A stretch of 64,000 nucleotides of DNA from Hysterium pulicare CBS 123377 (Eukaryota > Ascomycota > Dothideomycetes > Hysteriales > Hysteriaceae): contig AJFK01001077.1 in the NCBI GenBank assembly GCA_000467715.1, positions 1-64,000 of the forward strand, read 5' to 3'. Within the stretch, counting starts at the first letter, position 1, and each line of letters begins with the position of its first letter. Below, piece after piece: positions 1 through 11,180 of this stretch. Made by a program: the position numbers and the translations under genes. The notes beneath the pieces are model-generated. The model saw only the letters and a program-made list of their open reading frames with translations. It was not told where the DNA came from and ran no database searches.

Positions 1-3000
1 GAGCCGAATATTTCAAACGGGACCTCCAGTGCCACCTGGGGTCGGAGGGACGACCATGGCAAGGAAGGGCAGAGCGGAGTGGATATTTGCTGGGACAAGG
101 ACGGCAGTGTTTATCCACTTGGCTTGAGGGATCTGACAGAAGAGGAAAAAGAGGTTGGTTTAAACTCATATGCGCAGTCTCGAGGGACATCACTAACGGC
201 TTCCAATATGTAGACATTTTTAACCTCTGTCAACTCTCCCGTTAAGCCTCTTGTACAGGGGCCAAACAAGGATGGAACACCGAAAGATGGACTGTCCTTA
301 CGGAAGACCTCAATCTCTCAATCCCAAGGCCCTTCGGGATCGTACGGATTGGCCTCACCCACAAGCACGCGACCAGGTACTCGCCGTCGTGACACCAGTG
401 ACTCTTTCCCATTCCCTGCAAACACTATGGCATCTCCAGCAAGTTCTTCACGGTTTGCACGCGATGAATCCAATGCAGTCACTCCACCTCCGGCTCTAGT
501 GCGAAGGAGGACAGACTTTAAAGATTCCCCTCTCAATACTGCTTCGGAAGAACGAGACAAAGAGAAGAGTCGCGATGGAGGATCTGAAAGCACCGGGCCG
601 TTTGGAGGCCCTAAGCGCACCACTACTGCCCCTTTCAGTGCCGGAGCCACGAATCCTGCCTCGCCATGGTCTGCGACGCCACAAACGAGTAACTTTTCCC
701 CCATGGGCTCTTTCGGCGCCTTTGGTAACCCGCAACCTCAGCCCTCCGAAAAGAAGGCAGGCTTTGGTAGCTTGAGGGGTGAGAGCAGGTTCAAGGGTTT
801 GATGGGTAAAGGAAGCTCGGAAGACATGGAGAAAGTGACTAAAGAGAAATCTTCGTTCGGAAGTCTTGGTAAACTCAGCGAGGCTGAGTCTAATCGACAG
901 ACGCCTTCATGGATGGAAGCTCGTTCAAACCGGCCGACAAGTAATGACACTGATCCATTCCCTGACGACGATCTACGCACGGGTAGCGCTGCACTTGGAG
1001 GTGGACAAGACATAAGTCCGCCTCGCCAACAAGGCTTTGGTGGGTTTGGGACTCCTAGCCGGCGGGATCCACGTGAAGACCTTGGTTTCTCCGCGTTTGG
1101 AATGACTTCTGACAATACCGGACTTCGAGATATATTCCATGGGAGGGACAGTTATCCACACCAGACGCCACAACAACGAGGACCTGAAGGTGGCCACGAA
1201 CCTATGAGCCCCACTGACACGAATCCTTATCAAAGTCCTGATCATGAAAGAACAGATACGGAAGATAACGAAAGCGATGGTTCTGATATTCAAAACACTA
1301 CTTTCCCTGGCTTGGGTAGTTTCCAAGTGGATCCCTCGGTCGGCTCGAGTATGCATCCTTTTGGTGGACTAGGCAATTTCGGTCGAGTATCTGCGCCCTA
1401 TGAGGCGGCAGCTAGTGACAGGAGCCAAACGTCCAGTACTGGTCCCACGAGAGGTTTTCCGAGTCTGGGCGGATTAGGAGGTCTGCCCGGTTTAGGCGGT
1501 GCATCGGCTTGGCCTGGTGCTCAACCAACTATTGCGACTCCTGTGCGAGAGAGAGGCGCTTTTGGAGGAGGTTTTGATACTTTTGCATCTATTGGTGAAC
1601 TTCAATCCCCCAGTTTGACAGGTCTTGGGAGTAGCGCGCTCTTTGGGGCTGGTCCTGGACTTAGTGGCAGCGGTACAATTGGACGCCAAAGCAAGCTGAG
1701 CTCGTTGTTGCCTGCCACTATGCAGGAACAAATGCGTTCGGGCGATCAGCATCGACCGCTGAATGATGACGGCCCTGCTGAAGGAGATCGTCAACAGAAC
1801 ATACCCGGTGGTTTTGGAAGAGGTCCTTTTGGTAGTCAAGCTCCAGGGAGCGCTATTCCTGCTAGAGATACCGAGAGTCCTTTCCGAGCAGGCCGTGGCA
1901 TGTTTGAAGACTTTCCCCTCGAGGCCGGAACTCGTAGTCTTCGCGACAGTGGCCTCTCTGAACCAATTGGCACGCCATTCGGTCAGTTACAGTCTTCGGG
2001 CCCCACTCAAGCTTCCACCCTGGCAACTGCATCTCAACGAGCTGCCCCAAATCAATCACAAAGTGTCAGTAGCCCGGCCTCAAACCAACCACCAGCAGCG
2101 CAACAGCGCACTATGGTCATGCCTGATAGGATGAGATGGATCTATAGAGATCCACAAGGCAACACGCAAGGCCCGTGGTCCGGTTTGGAAATGCATGACT
2201 GGTACAAAGCCGGGTTTTTTTCACCTGAGCTTCTTGTGAAGAAGTTTGAGGATCCCGATTACGAACCACTTGCTCAGCTTATTCGTCGCATCGGTAACTC
2301 TCGCGAACCGTTCCTAGTCCCTCAGATTGGTATTCCTCACGGTCCACCCACAAGCCAACCCGGTAATGCCTGGGCGGGCTCAGGTCTTAGCACTACTGCA
2401 GCTCCAGGAGCCCAGCCTCCTTTCGCCAACAGCTTTCCCAGCTTTGGTACAACTCTGACTGCGGAGCAGCAGAATGCGTTGGAGAGGAGGAAGCAGGAGG
2501 AGCAGTATCTTATGGCCCGCCAAAAAGAGCATCTTGCAGCGCAACAGCAAGCTTTGGCCAAGCAAGCACAGATCGGCATAGGAGCACACGGCATGTTGCC
2601 ACATCAACTTCACCATCATTCTAGTGCCCACAGCCTTCATAGCCAGCCAAGCTTTGGGAGTATCACCTCACCAGGAGGCTATCAGCCTTCTCCCACTCAA
2701 GGGCCGGTTCTGGGAGGACCTCCCGTACCAGGATTATACGACAGTGCTTTCCGACAAGGGGCTGGGTCCGGGCTGGGTCCTATCGGACCAGGGATGGACA
2801 TGCTGGGCAATATTAGGGAGGAAGATGTCCCCGGTATGATGGATCGTCTTTCTCTTGGCCGTGGTGGTCAGATTCCCTTTGGTGGTGCGCCAGGATCTTT
2901 CGGGCAGCAACAGGCGGATTCTAATCAACATGCGCAGCAGGTCGTCGCTATGCTCAATGACAAGGCACGTCTTGAGCGGGAGCAGAAAGAATACGATACC

Positions 3001-4587
3001 CTACAGCGTTCCGCTCTAAACGATCAACAGGCAGTACAGGTCTCCGCAGATCGACTGCAGCAATTTCACGACCTAAGGCTTCAGACGGATATTGAGCAGC
3101 AATCTTTCGAAGCACCCCCAGAGGGTATTATCGGAAAGCCTAGTGGCTCGACCGCAGACCAACAGCAACGCCAGCGTCGAGGAGACATCGAATTTCCAAG
3201 CACTCAGATACAGACAAGTCCTCCACGCGCTGAAGCAATCCCTTCGACCAAAACATCCGAACCTCTCTCTCTTACAGAACAGGTACAGAAGGCTGCTTCT
3301 GCTAAACAATCGCCGACTCCACAGTCACCATGGGCCAAGGTTGATGCTCCCGCTCTTCATCCATTCCCTCCACCGCCGTCTCAATCACCCCTTCCAGCCC
3401 CAGCTGCGCAGAGGAAACAGAATGTTGCAGATACTCTCGCTGCGGAATCTCGATCACGGTCCCAGACGCCATCTCTAGAAACTCCTAGCGCTTCGATCGC
3501 CCCATGGGCTAAAGAACCCGCGGAGGCTCCTAAAGGACCATCATTGAAGGAAACCATGGAAGCGGAGGCGCGCAAAGCTGCACAGCAAGAAGAAATCGCT
3601 GCAGCCGCTCGACGGGCAGCTCTTGAGAAGGAACTGCTTGTGCAAGCCCAATCACCCGCCGCCGCACCTGGTCTGCCCTCAAGCTCTACCTGGGCCAGCG
3701 GCGCTTCGCCAATTACGCCCTCCGGATCTACACCATCTGCATGGGCCAAGCCAATTGCTGGTAAAACTACAGGTCAATCGGCCGCAAGCACCAAGAAGAC
3801 GCTTATGCAGATACAGAAAGAGGAGGAAGCTCGCAAGCAGCGTGCAGTCGCCGCCGCCGCAGCCAGTGCTGGAAGTGCCGCGGCAGCAGTTAGCCAACTA
3901 TCCTCTGGAAAGCGATATGCTGATCTCGCCGGGAAGAGCACGCCTACTCAGCCCACCCTTGGAGGTGCTTGGACTACAGTTGGAGCTAGCGGGAAAGTCA
4001 AGACGCCTGGCGCAGTCCCTACCGGACCTGCGGTAGGCCTGCGTTCAACTAGCAGTGGTTCATTAGCCACCCCTCCCGTAAAGCCCAAAGTATCTACAAC
4101 CACTAGGAGTACTACTATAGGAGGCCAGGTTGCTGGCCAAGTAAATGCCCAAGCAGAGTTCCGGAAGTGGGCTGTTGGTGAGCTTAAAGGGGACTTAGTC
4201 AAGGAATCCAATCGTAAGTCCCCATCATTCACATGGCCATGAAAACACATTAGAAAACTAACAATATCAACAGCCGAAGAATTCGTCTCCAGTCTCCTGA
4301 ACTTCCCGCCTGAGGTTGATCTCATCACCGAAGCCGTCCACTTTGCCTCAAACACAATCGACTCGCGCCATTTCGCAGAAGAATTCCTTCGTCGTCGCAA
4401 ACTTGCCGATAAGGGCATTGTTGAAATGAATACAGCAGCTGCCAGCCCCGCCGATAGCAAGAGCACTGGTGGTGGATGGAGTGAGGTGGCTAAGAAGGGT
4501 GGACAGAGCACTACTCAGCCGCAAGGTGCACTTGATTCGGGTAATTTCAAGGTTGTTGCGGCGAAGAAGAAGGGGGCCAAGAGGTAG
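1..4587 (+). CDS. GYF-domain protein (Smy2/Syh1/GIGYF-like), 5' partial
   Basis: The gene enters the window already open at base 1. Exons 1-153, 214-4213 and 4274-4587 are joined by two 60-nt GT-AG introns; the first has a CTAAC branch site. About 1,490 residues are present. The only folded domain I can name is a GYF domain encoded near 2122-2325. It begins MRWIYRDPQGNTQGPWSG and carries the conserved aromatic stretch WYKAGFF, which in this family binds proline-rich peptides. Before it lies a long Gly/Ser/Phe-rich disordered region. After it come Gln-rich coiled-coil segments (about 2460-3110), an Ala-rich helix (3540-3900) and a C-terminal block (EFRKWAVGEL, then EEFVSSLLNFPPEVDLI across the last intron) that resembles the conserved tail of fungal GYF proteins. 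Known relatives act in mRNA repression and COPII-linked traffic; a similar role here is inference. The true start lies left of the window. Confidence 0.9.
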
Positions 4588-5033
4588 GTGAGGGAACGTG
4601 GGATCGTGGTTTGGGATTAGGTGTTGTTGTTGCATTGGTGGTTGGTGCGGATGTTGTTTGGGCTGGGTCATGCGTTGTGAATGACTGAATGTATTGTTAG
4701 ACGCGTAAAGTAGTGCTGATGGAGGTGGTAGTGGATATGAGTATTGGTAGTAAAGCTTTTTAATTGCTATGTGATTTTGCATGTGCTGGAATGAGGCTCC
4801 TTGGTGTTAATTGCATTGAGCTTTCGTGAAAGGGGATGAAAGAGCTAGAAACGATATCCCTGGAGACCAGAACGCCAGAGGTAAGTCTGCCTCGTTCCCC
4901 ATTTCGCGCCAAAAAGAACACTGAGACAAGCCTCCCATCGACTAAACCAGAATTGCAGTCATAGTTTAAATAATCCTCGCCGTCCAACTGTCCACCTCCC
5001 TAAGTCGCTCATATTCAGCCTGTATGCTGCTGC
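4588..5033. other. Convergent intergenic spacer
   Basis: This 446-bp spacer separates the stop codons of the GYF gene and the converging spc24 gene. It should hold both 3' untranslated regions. The plus strand is G/T-rich just after the GYF stop. I see no credible ORF or repeat. Confidence 0.6.
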
Positions 5034-5859
5034 TCACAGCATACCCCAAATCAAATTCGTATAAAAGAAGCGCGAAACCCCAGGCGCAAAATCCACAGTC
5101 TGCATATCTCCTTTGCGCATGTTTCCGATCGAGACCTTATCGACGAAGCCGGTCACAGGGTCAGGAGACACAGTGATGCCGAAGTAGCGATAGATTTTGA
5201 GTCTCAGACTGTACGAAGGAAAGCCTTTAGTAAAGGTTCATGCGGATATTATAGATGGAAAAAGAAAACTCACATCGTCTGTTCCTCCTCAGGCGACCTC
5301 AGCGCCTCCACCGCCCCCTCAACACCCACCTCCTCCAAATCCCCCAAAACCCCCGTCAACCGACTCAACTCACTCTGCAGCCTCTCCCCCTCAATCTCCA
5401 GATCGCTGGCCTGTTTCGCGATCTTGAATTTCTCCGTGTCCAGGCGGAGGATGTCGCTTGCGTGGCTGGTCGGGTTGTGCTGGGAGATTGTGAGGGAGTG
5501 CGTTGAGGAGAGGGTCTGTTGTTGGCGCGAGAGCTTCTGGAGGCCGGATTGTAGGGAGCCGAGTTGGTGGTGGCGGAATGTGCTTAGGGTGGAGAGGGAG
5601 GAGGTTATGCGGGAGAGGGAACTGCGGTCGGGGGATATGTTGAAGTTTAGGTGGCATTGGGCTATGAGCTGTGGGAGTTGTTAGCTCTTTTTCGAATCGT
5701 TGAAAGTATGGGATTGAAAGTATGGAGCTTGATGAGAATGCTTTAAGAGTAGCAAGTAGGTTATACGGGATTTGGCGCTCTGTTTGCGACCTGGAAAGTT
5801 CGGTTTATCATGGCAGAGAGGTCGGGACTTACGGTTGCAGGATCTTCGTCGAGAAGCAT
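5034..5859 (-). CDS. spc24: Spc24, Ndc80 kinetochore complex subunit
   Basis: Three exons on the minus strand (5859-5833, 5668-5274, 5208-5034) give 198 residues, the usual length for Spc24. Donors are GTAAGT and GTGAGT. The N-terminus MLLDEDPATLIAQCHLNFNI is the typical fungal Spc24 start. A heptad coiled coil spans roughly residues 65-140 (LDTEKFKIAKQASDLEIEGE). The C-terminal globular part begins LRLKIYRYFGITVSPDPVTG and ends RFFYTNLIWGML. Spc24 pairs with Spc25 to anchor the Ndc80 complex to the inner kinetochore and is essential for chromosome segregation. The gene diverges from fis1 and converges on the GYF gene. The 27-nt first exon is easily missed, because no single open frame covers it and the rest of the gene. 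Confidence 0.9.
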
Positions 5860-6185
5860 TTTGGCGCGTAGTTGAGAGTTGTGTCGTAGAACGTGTTTTG
5901 CGTAATTATGTTTGACTGAGCTTGTTTATCGATTACGTCTGTAGTTGTAATTGTTGTAGTGAGTAAAAGATGGTGATAGATTCTTGGTGTTGATCTCAAT
6001 GTTGTGTTGACAGGAGAGCTCGGGCCACACCCGCTTTGCATGGCAACCAAAATGTGGCTGTGGCTCGTGGATACGTCACGGGCAGCAACTTTCACAAGAT
6101 CACATCTAATTACGGCGGCGAAAAGGCCACAACCATATTTCCGACTCACTCCTCCTTCTCCCACCTATACCACAGAACAACAGTC
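5860..6185. promoter_or_regulatory. Bidirectional promoter region of spc24 and fis1
   Basis: A 326-bp region lies between the two divergent start codons. It must carry both promoters and both 5' leaders. I find no clear TATA box and no ORF of interest. It is a promoter by position only. Confidence 0.55.
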
Positions 6186-6764
<579 letters not shown>

Positions 6765-7567
6765 TTGGAGGTATTGGAGTAGGCGTTAGAACGGGCTCTC
6801 ACGTGGTTAAGAATGTACATGTATTTCAACTGTCTTTTCCTCTATCAGCCGAGGATATTAGTCTACACGCATAAAATAATCCCAATCGGATCGGCAGGCG
6901 CAACCCGAGATTGTCTGGCGTGCTTGGTATGAGTAATATGAGATTCAGAAAGGCATGGAAACGGAGAGAACAGGCGTGGTTCAAGAAAACGAATCTGTAT
7001 CTCGATGCATGTCAAACATTCACACAAATAACCACCTGTTTTTACTCGTATTATTTAACAGACCCATCGACTTCTTTGGGGAGTAGTAGTCGAGCACTAT
7101 CTGGCATTCTCTCGTTTCTGCATGGAATTCAAGAGCACGACGCCACGGTTAACTAACTCGGCCCATCCCTGTCCGCCGAAGCTTACAACGTCACTGACAG
7201 CTTGGGCCCTCTGCACCAAAAGTTGCCGTTGCCAGGAACCCGAATAGCTTTCAACATCTCCCTCCTGCCCTACAAACCACCCGGGACAGACTTTTAGCTG
7301 TCTTGGTGCTCCGTAATACCTACCACCTCTCTTCTCAGTAACGTCAGCAACAAACACCATCTCCGGTCACTGGCGAGTGGCGCATGACAAGGCGTTATCC
7401 TGTCCCAGCTGCTGCGCCGAGCTTCTTCAACCCACCAGTCACGATTACCAGAGTCTCGTGAGGGCACACTTGCGACATATCTAGGCTGTTCGCCACTGCA
7501 TTCTTACTCCAACCTTCTCGTACATTTCTTCTTCGAAAAGTTCGGTGATCTTGACTCTATTGCCATC
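6765..7567. other. Intergenic region upstream of the RING gene
   Basis: About 800 bp contain the fis1 3' end and the promoter and leader of the next gene. Short open frames here look random in composition. I see no repeat or RNA gene. Confidence 0.5.
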
Positions 7568-9123
7568 ATGGAGCAATCGCATCACCAATCACCACCACGG
7601 CAAGCGGCGCAACCGCAAACAATGGGACAACGCGATATGATGTATTGTCACGAATGCCGCGATGAGTGGTATAGGGATGAGCATGGTTTGACATGCCCGG
7701 AATGCGGGTCAGATTTCACAGAAATTGTAAGTCCAACGCCCGTTGCTGCGCAGCTCAGTCAGCCAACCAGACTCCTCGCGTTCTCTTATCTCTAGTAAAA
7801 GAAACATCACTAATTGTTCATTTGCGCAGATTGAAGCAGACCATGATCCTAGAGCAGACGAAGCGGTGGACGAGGACCATGACGACTCACCCGTTTCCCC
7901 ACCCGGCGGCCTACACCCATTCCTTCATCATCACCCATGGCGAGATGCACCTGATCCGGAGGAACCAGACCTAAGCCAGTTCAACATTAGGAACATCAGG
8001 CAAACTGGGCCTGTTTCATACACTGTCAATGCCACGATATACAGATCAGTCTCTCCGGGTCGCGGAAATGGTGGCGGCAATCAAAATCTACAAAACCCGA
8101 TCATGAACAGCTTTGCCACTATGCTCAACAGTATAGTAGGTGCCAACAGGCCTGGACAGGGTCAGACACAGGGAAATCAAAATGCTGAAGGGCCTGGAAC
8201 ACCGCAAGATGGATATCGTGGAACCAGTCCGACCGGAGCGCATCGCTTTCAATATACTCAAACAGCACGGTTGGTTCCTCGTGATGGAGATCGTCCTGGT
8301 CCGCGACTTGAACCTGTGGATGAACTTAACAAGTAAGCAGTTAACTTACATCTACTGCTCAAATAAGTTACTGACTAGCTGCATCAGTGTTCTCGCAGGG
8401 CTTGTGGCAGCGCTTGGAGAGCCTCCAGGCCAGCAAGGTCCAGGCCAACAGCCAAGAGAAGGCCAACTCCATCAGAACCCGATGTTCGCTCTCTTCAGCC
8501 ACCTGATGAATCCTGGGAATGCAGCTCATGGTGACTTCGTCTATTCCCAAGAAGGGTTAGATCGAATCATTTCCCAGCTAATGGAACAAAATGCTACAGG
8601 CAATGCTCCACCTCCAGCTTCTCAGGAAGCCATCGATAAGCTGCCACGGAAGCAGGTCGCTGTCGATATGCTTGGTCCGGAGGGTCGCGCGGAGTGTAGC
8701 ATATGTATGGACGAGGTCAACATTGGCGAAGAAGTCACCGAACTTCCCTGCAAACATTGGTTTCACCATCAGTGTGTCTCCATGTGGCTCAAAGAACACG
8801 ACACCTGCCCGCACTGTCGAAAGGGGATCATGGATCTTCCCAAACCAGGCGGAAACAGTCCCCCGTCTTCAGCAACCTCTGCTCCGGGTACCTCATCGAG
8901 ACCTTTCGCGAATCCCCCTTCCCAAATGCCGGGTTCCTTCGGTGCTGCAGGCGAGGGTACTTCAGACCACCCGTATGTAGTTCCTGATGCTACCCCAGAA
9001 CGAAGTCAACCAGAAAACCTTTCTCCTCGTCAACCAAGGTCGCGTTCCGCTCATTCGGATGGAAGTGGTAGCGGAAGCATCAGCGAGAGGATCCGAAGGG
9101 GTATATTTGGCTCTCCGCGATGA
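7568..9123 (+). CDS. RING-H2 E3 ubiquitin ligase, RNF115/126-like
   Basis: Three exons (7568-7726, 7830-8332 and 8388-9123) give about 465 residues. The N-terminus carries a zinc ribbon, YCHECRDEWYRDEHGLTCPE followed by CGSDF, as in the BCA2/RNF126 family, where it contacts ubiquitin or clients. The middle is disordered. A conserved segment before the RING reads GDFVYSQEGLDRIISQLMEQ, also typical of this family. The RING-H2 runs CSICMDEVNIGEEVTELPCKHW to CPHCRKGI, with Cys/His spacing C-x2-C, C-x1-H, x2-H-x2-C and C-x2-C. The C-terminus is Ser/Pro-rich. Such ligases act in cytosolic quality control and membrane-protein sorting. Intron 2 has two in-frame acceptors, at 8378 and 8387. The second sits at a better distance from a CTGAC branch site and was chosen; using the first adds three residues. 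Confidence 0.92.
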
Positions 9124-9872
9124 TTCTCCCTATGCTTCCGAGCTAACGTCTACATTTTCTTTTAGTTCATGACAGGCTGACAAGCTTGAGAGAGACGCAG
9201 CGTCGGCGCACGAGGGACAGGCATACAACGGGCTAAGCCTTACAATACGCGGGTGAAGTCTGGCTTATGTTATAACCCTGGATGTCCTTGCCCTGTCCCG
9301 CTGATTCTCCGATCTTCCCTAAAGTATTCTCAAAGCCAAAAGACAATGGATCCAATTTTTTTCTCTTAGCGATATCCATGATTCCCCTTCTCATCCGGCC
9401 AACCTTAGGCCCATTTTGAGGATCTTGCTTTTGCCGTAGTTATCTTGCCCGCCGTTTCTTGGATAGATACGGTAATACGAGCATTTAATGGCGTTCTGGG
9501 ATGGATCAAATTGGGTCATGAAACTGCATATGGGCAGAAGGGATTGGTCGACAATAGAACTTCACATTCTTATTATGGAAACACGCCTCGTGATATAGTA
9601 CTGATTGGTTCTTGGTACATATTAACGGCTTCATCTAGCACGTTTTGCCAGTATTGGATTCTGTGTGAATTGAATGCTAGTGGGCCTCGAATATATTTCG
9701 ATAGTCGCTACTCCGTATGGAGTACGTAGATAGAAATTAGCACAGAAGTGCTCCCTTATATTGTCTGATTCTTCTTCTTAGTCTAAGAAAGGGAATATAC
9801 CTTGGTGTTCTTGACTATTTACCCTGAAATGCATAAGTAATTGTGATTAAACCTTCTCAGGCTCTCAGGGTG
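9124..9872. other. Intergenic region, left part of gene-poor gap
   Basis: Following the RING stop the sequence becomes AT-richer and lacks coding character. At 9709-9724 there is a small inverted repeat, TACTCC-GTAT-GGAGTA. Short TACTCCGTA-type palindromes are often seen in ascomycete intergenic DNA. No gene is supported. Confidence 0.5.
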
Positions 9873-10157
9873 GTGAGCTGGATTTCAAGAGTGGTACGTA
9901 GGTCCATCCTTTTCGTCGTACGGCTGTGAACTGGACTTGTACAGCGTCCCAAAGTGTAATCCTACTCGTCTTACCACCACGAACTGGCTTTTAAAGGTCT
10001 CCCATAGCGCAACCCTATTCTACTACCGCCTCGAAAGGCGTATACTACTCCTGCCCAACAGCCTGCTAACAAAAATAGACTACTACCTTGTAGTCTTAGA
10101 GAGGTGAATTGGACCCATATAGCACTCCCAGGAAGCTAGCTATCTTCCTACACCGCT
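9873..10157. repeat. Degenerate 53-bp tandem repeat (about five units)
   Basis: Units begin at 9873 (GTGAGCTGG), 9926 (GTGAACTGG), 9979 (ACGAACTGG), about 10032 (CGAAAGGCG, very diverged) and 10104 (GTGAATTGG). The first three spacings are exactly 53 bp. The fourth unit is longer, about 72 bp. Shared internal signals in units 2-4 are a CCCA-type block near unit position 23 and a CCTACTC/CTACTACC pyrimidine block near position 36-50. The units are well diverged, so the array looks old. It has no coding potential and I cannot name a family. Confidence 0.6.
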
Positions 10158-11180
10158 CACTCACTTCGGCAGATCATATATATGTTGTACTATTCCCGGG
10201 ATAGCATGCCCTGCTCAAAATCCCTGGAACGAAACTGCATTTTCAAAGTCGAGATTCGAGTAAGACTGAATGACAGGTTCATTCTACTTCTCTAAGCAGT
10301 TTCGAGCAGAGGTTCAAACATATGGCGTAGAACTGTCAAAATGTTTGGAATAGGTTGCTTTTGTTCTTCTCTCTGACAAGTTGCACAAAACCATACTACT
10401 CGCGGTATTGAATGACTGTTATTGGCTAAGAACGCCACAGCGCCTCTTCAGAAGAAATTTTGCATTGGAACTTCTCGCCAATGCATCGACCTCTTTGTGG
10501 ACGATGCAAGACCCGACAACGCATCGCTGTCCCCTTGTCCAGAGCTCGGGCTGGACGGCATAGCGACATGCCCTTCATCTACGTTGCCGCCGACACGTCG
10601 GGACTCGACAATTGATCCTTCGTTGTTTCTTCGTTGCAAGCAATCCCATGGGTACACGACCGAATTCTTTTGGGCAATCTTGGACGTGACAATGTGAAAC
10701 ATGGCGATGGGAGTCCCTTGCAGCGGGACGAAGAGGCAGGCTTATTTGTCGCCTTGTATCATGTACCTCCAGCAGTTCGCATATAAGCCGAATACTTCAT
10801 TTCTGATATATGCCCCCATGCTTTTGCTCAAACGCCAGATCGACCGCAGGCCACGACGTCGAAACGATGCATATCCCACGACGCTTTCCAATCAATACCC
10901 ATTCGCTGTCAGCTAAAAAAGGCGCCCGTCCCCCAGCACTTGCATATGGTTAACTCATCTTTCCTTGCCCTCCCGCGACGCATGTACCTCTACGTGCTGT
11001 GCTTTCATTGGGCCCGTAGACCCTTTTCATATGTTGACTTGTATTGATGCTGAGTTGTGCTCGTTGACATAAAAAGTACAAGAGACCAGTGCTTCACCGC
11101 AAATTCTCGCCAGCTAAGCTTTAAGCTTAAAAGCTTCACCGGATTCGCCAAAAAGTTGTGCTCGAGCTTGCACATTCACC
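10158..11180. other. Intergenic region and promoter of the coiled-coil gene
   Basis: About 1 kb upstream of the coiled-coil gene. It holds a HindIII-like cluster of AAGCTT words at about 11115-11136 and a CT-rich leader. Open frames here do not look like real proteins. Presumed promoter and 5' leader only. Confidence 0.45.

Noticed and set aside
11115-11136. Cluster of AAGCTT words upstream of the coiled-coil gene
   Set aside because: Short near-palindrome without stem length or repetition elsewhere; likely chance.
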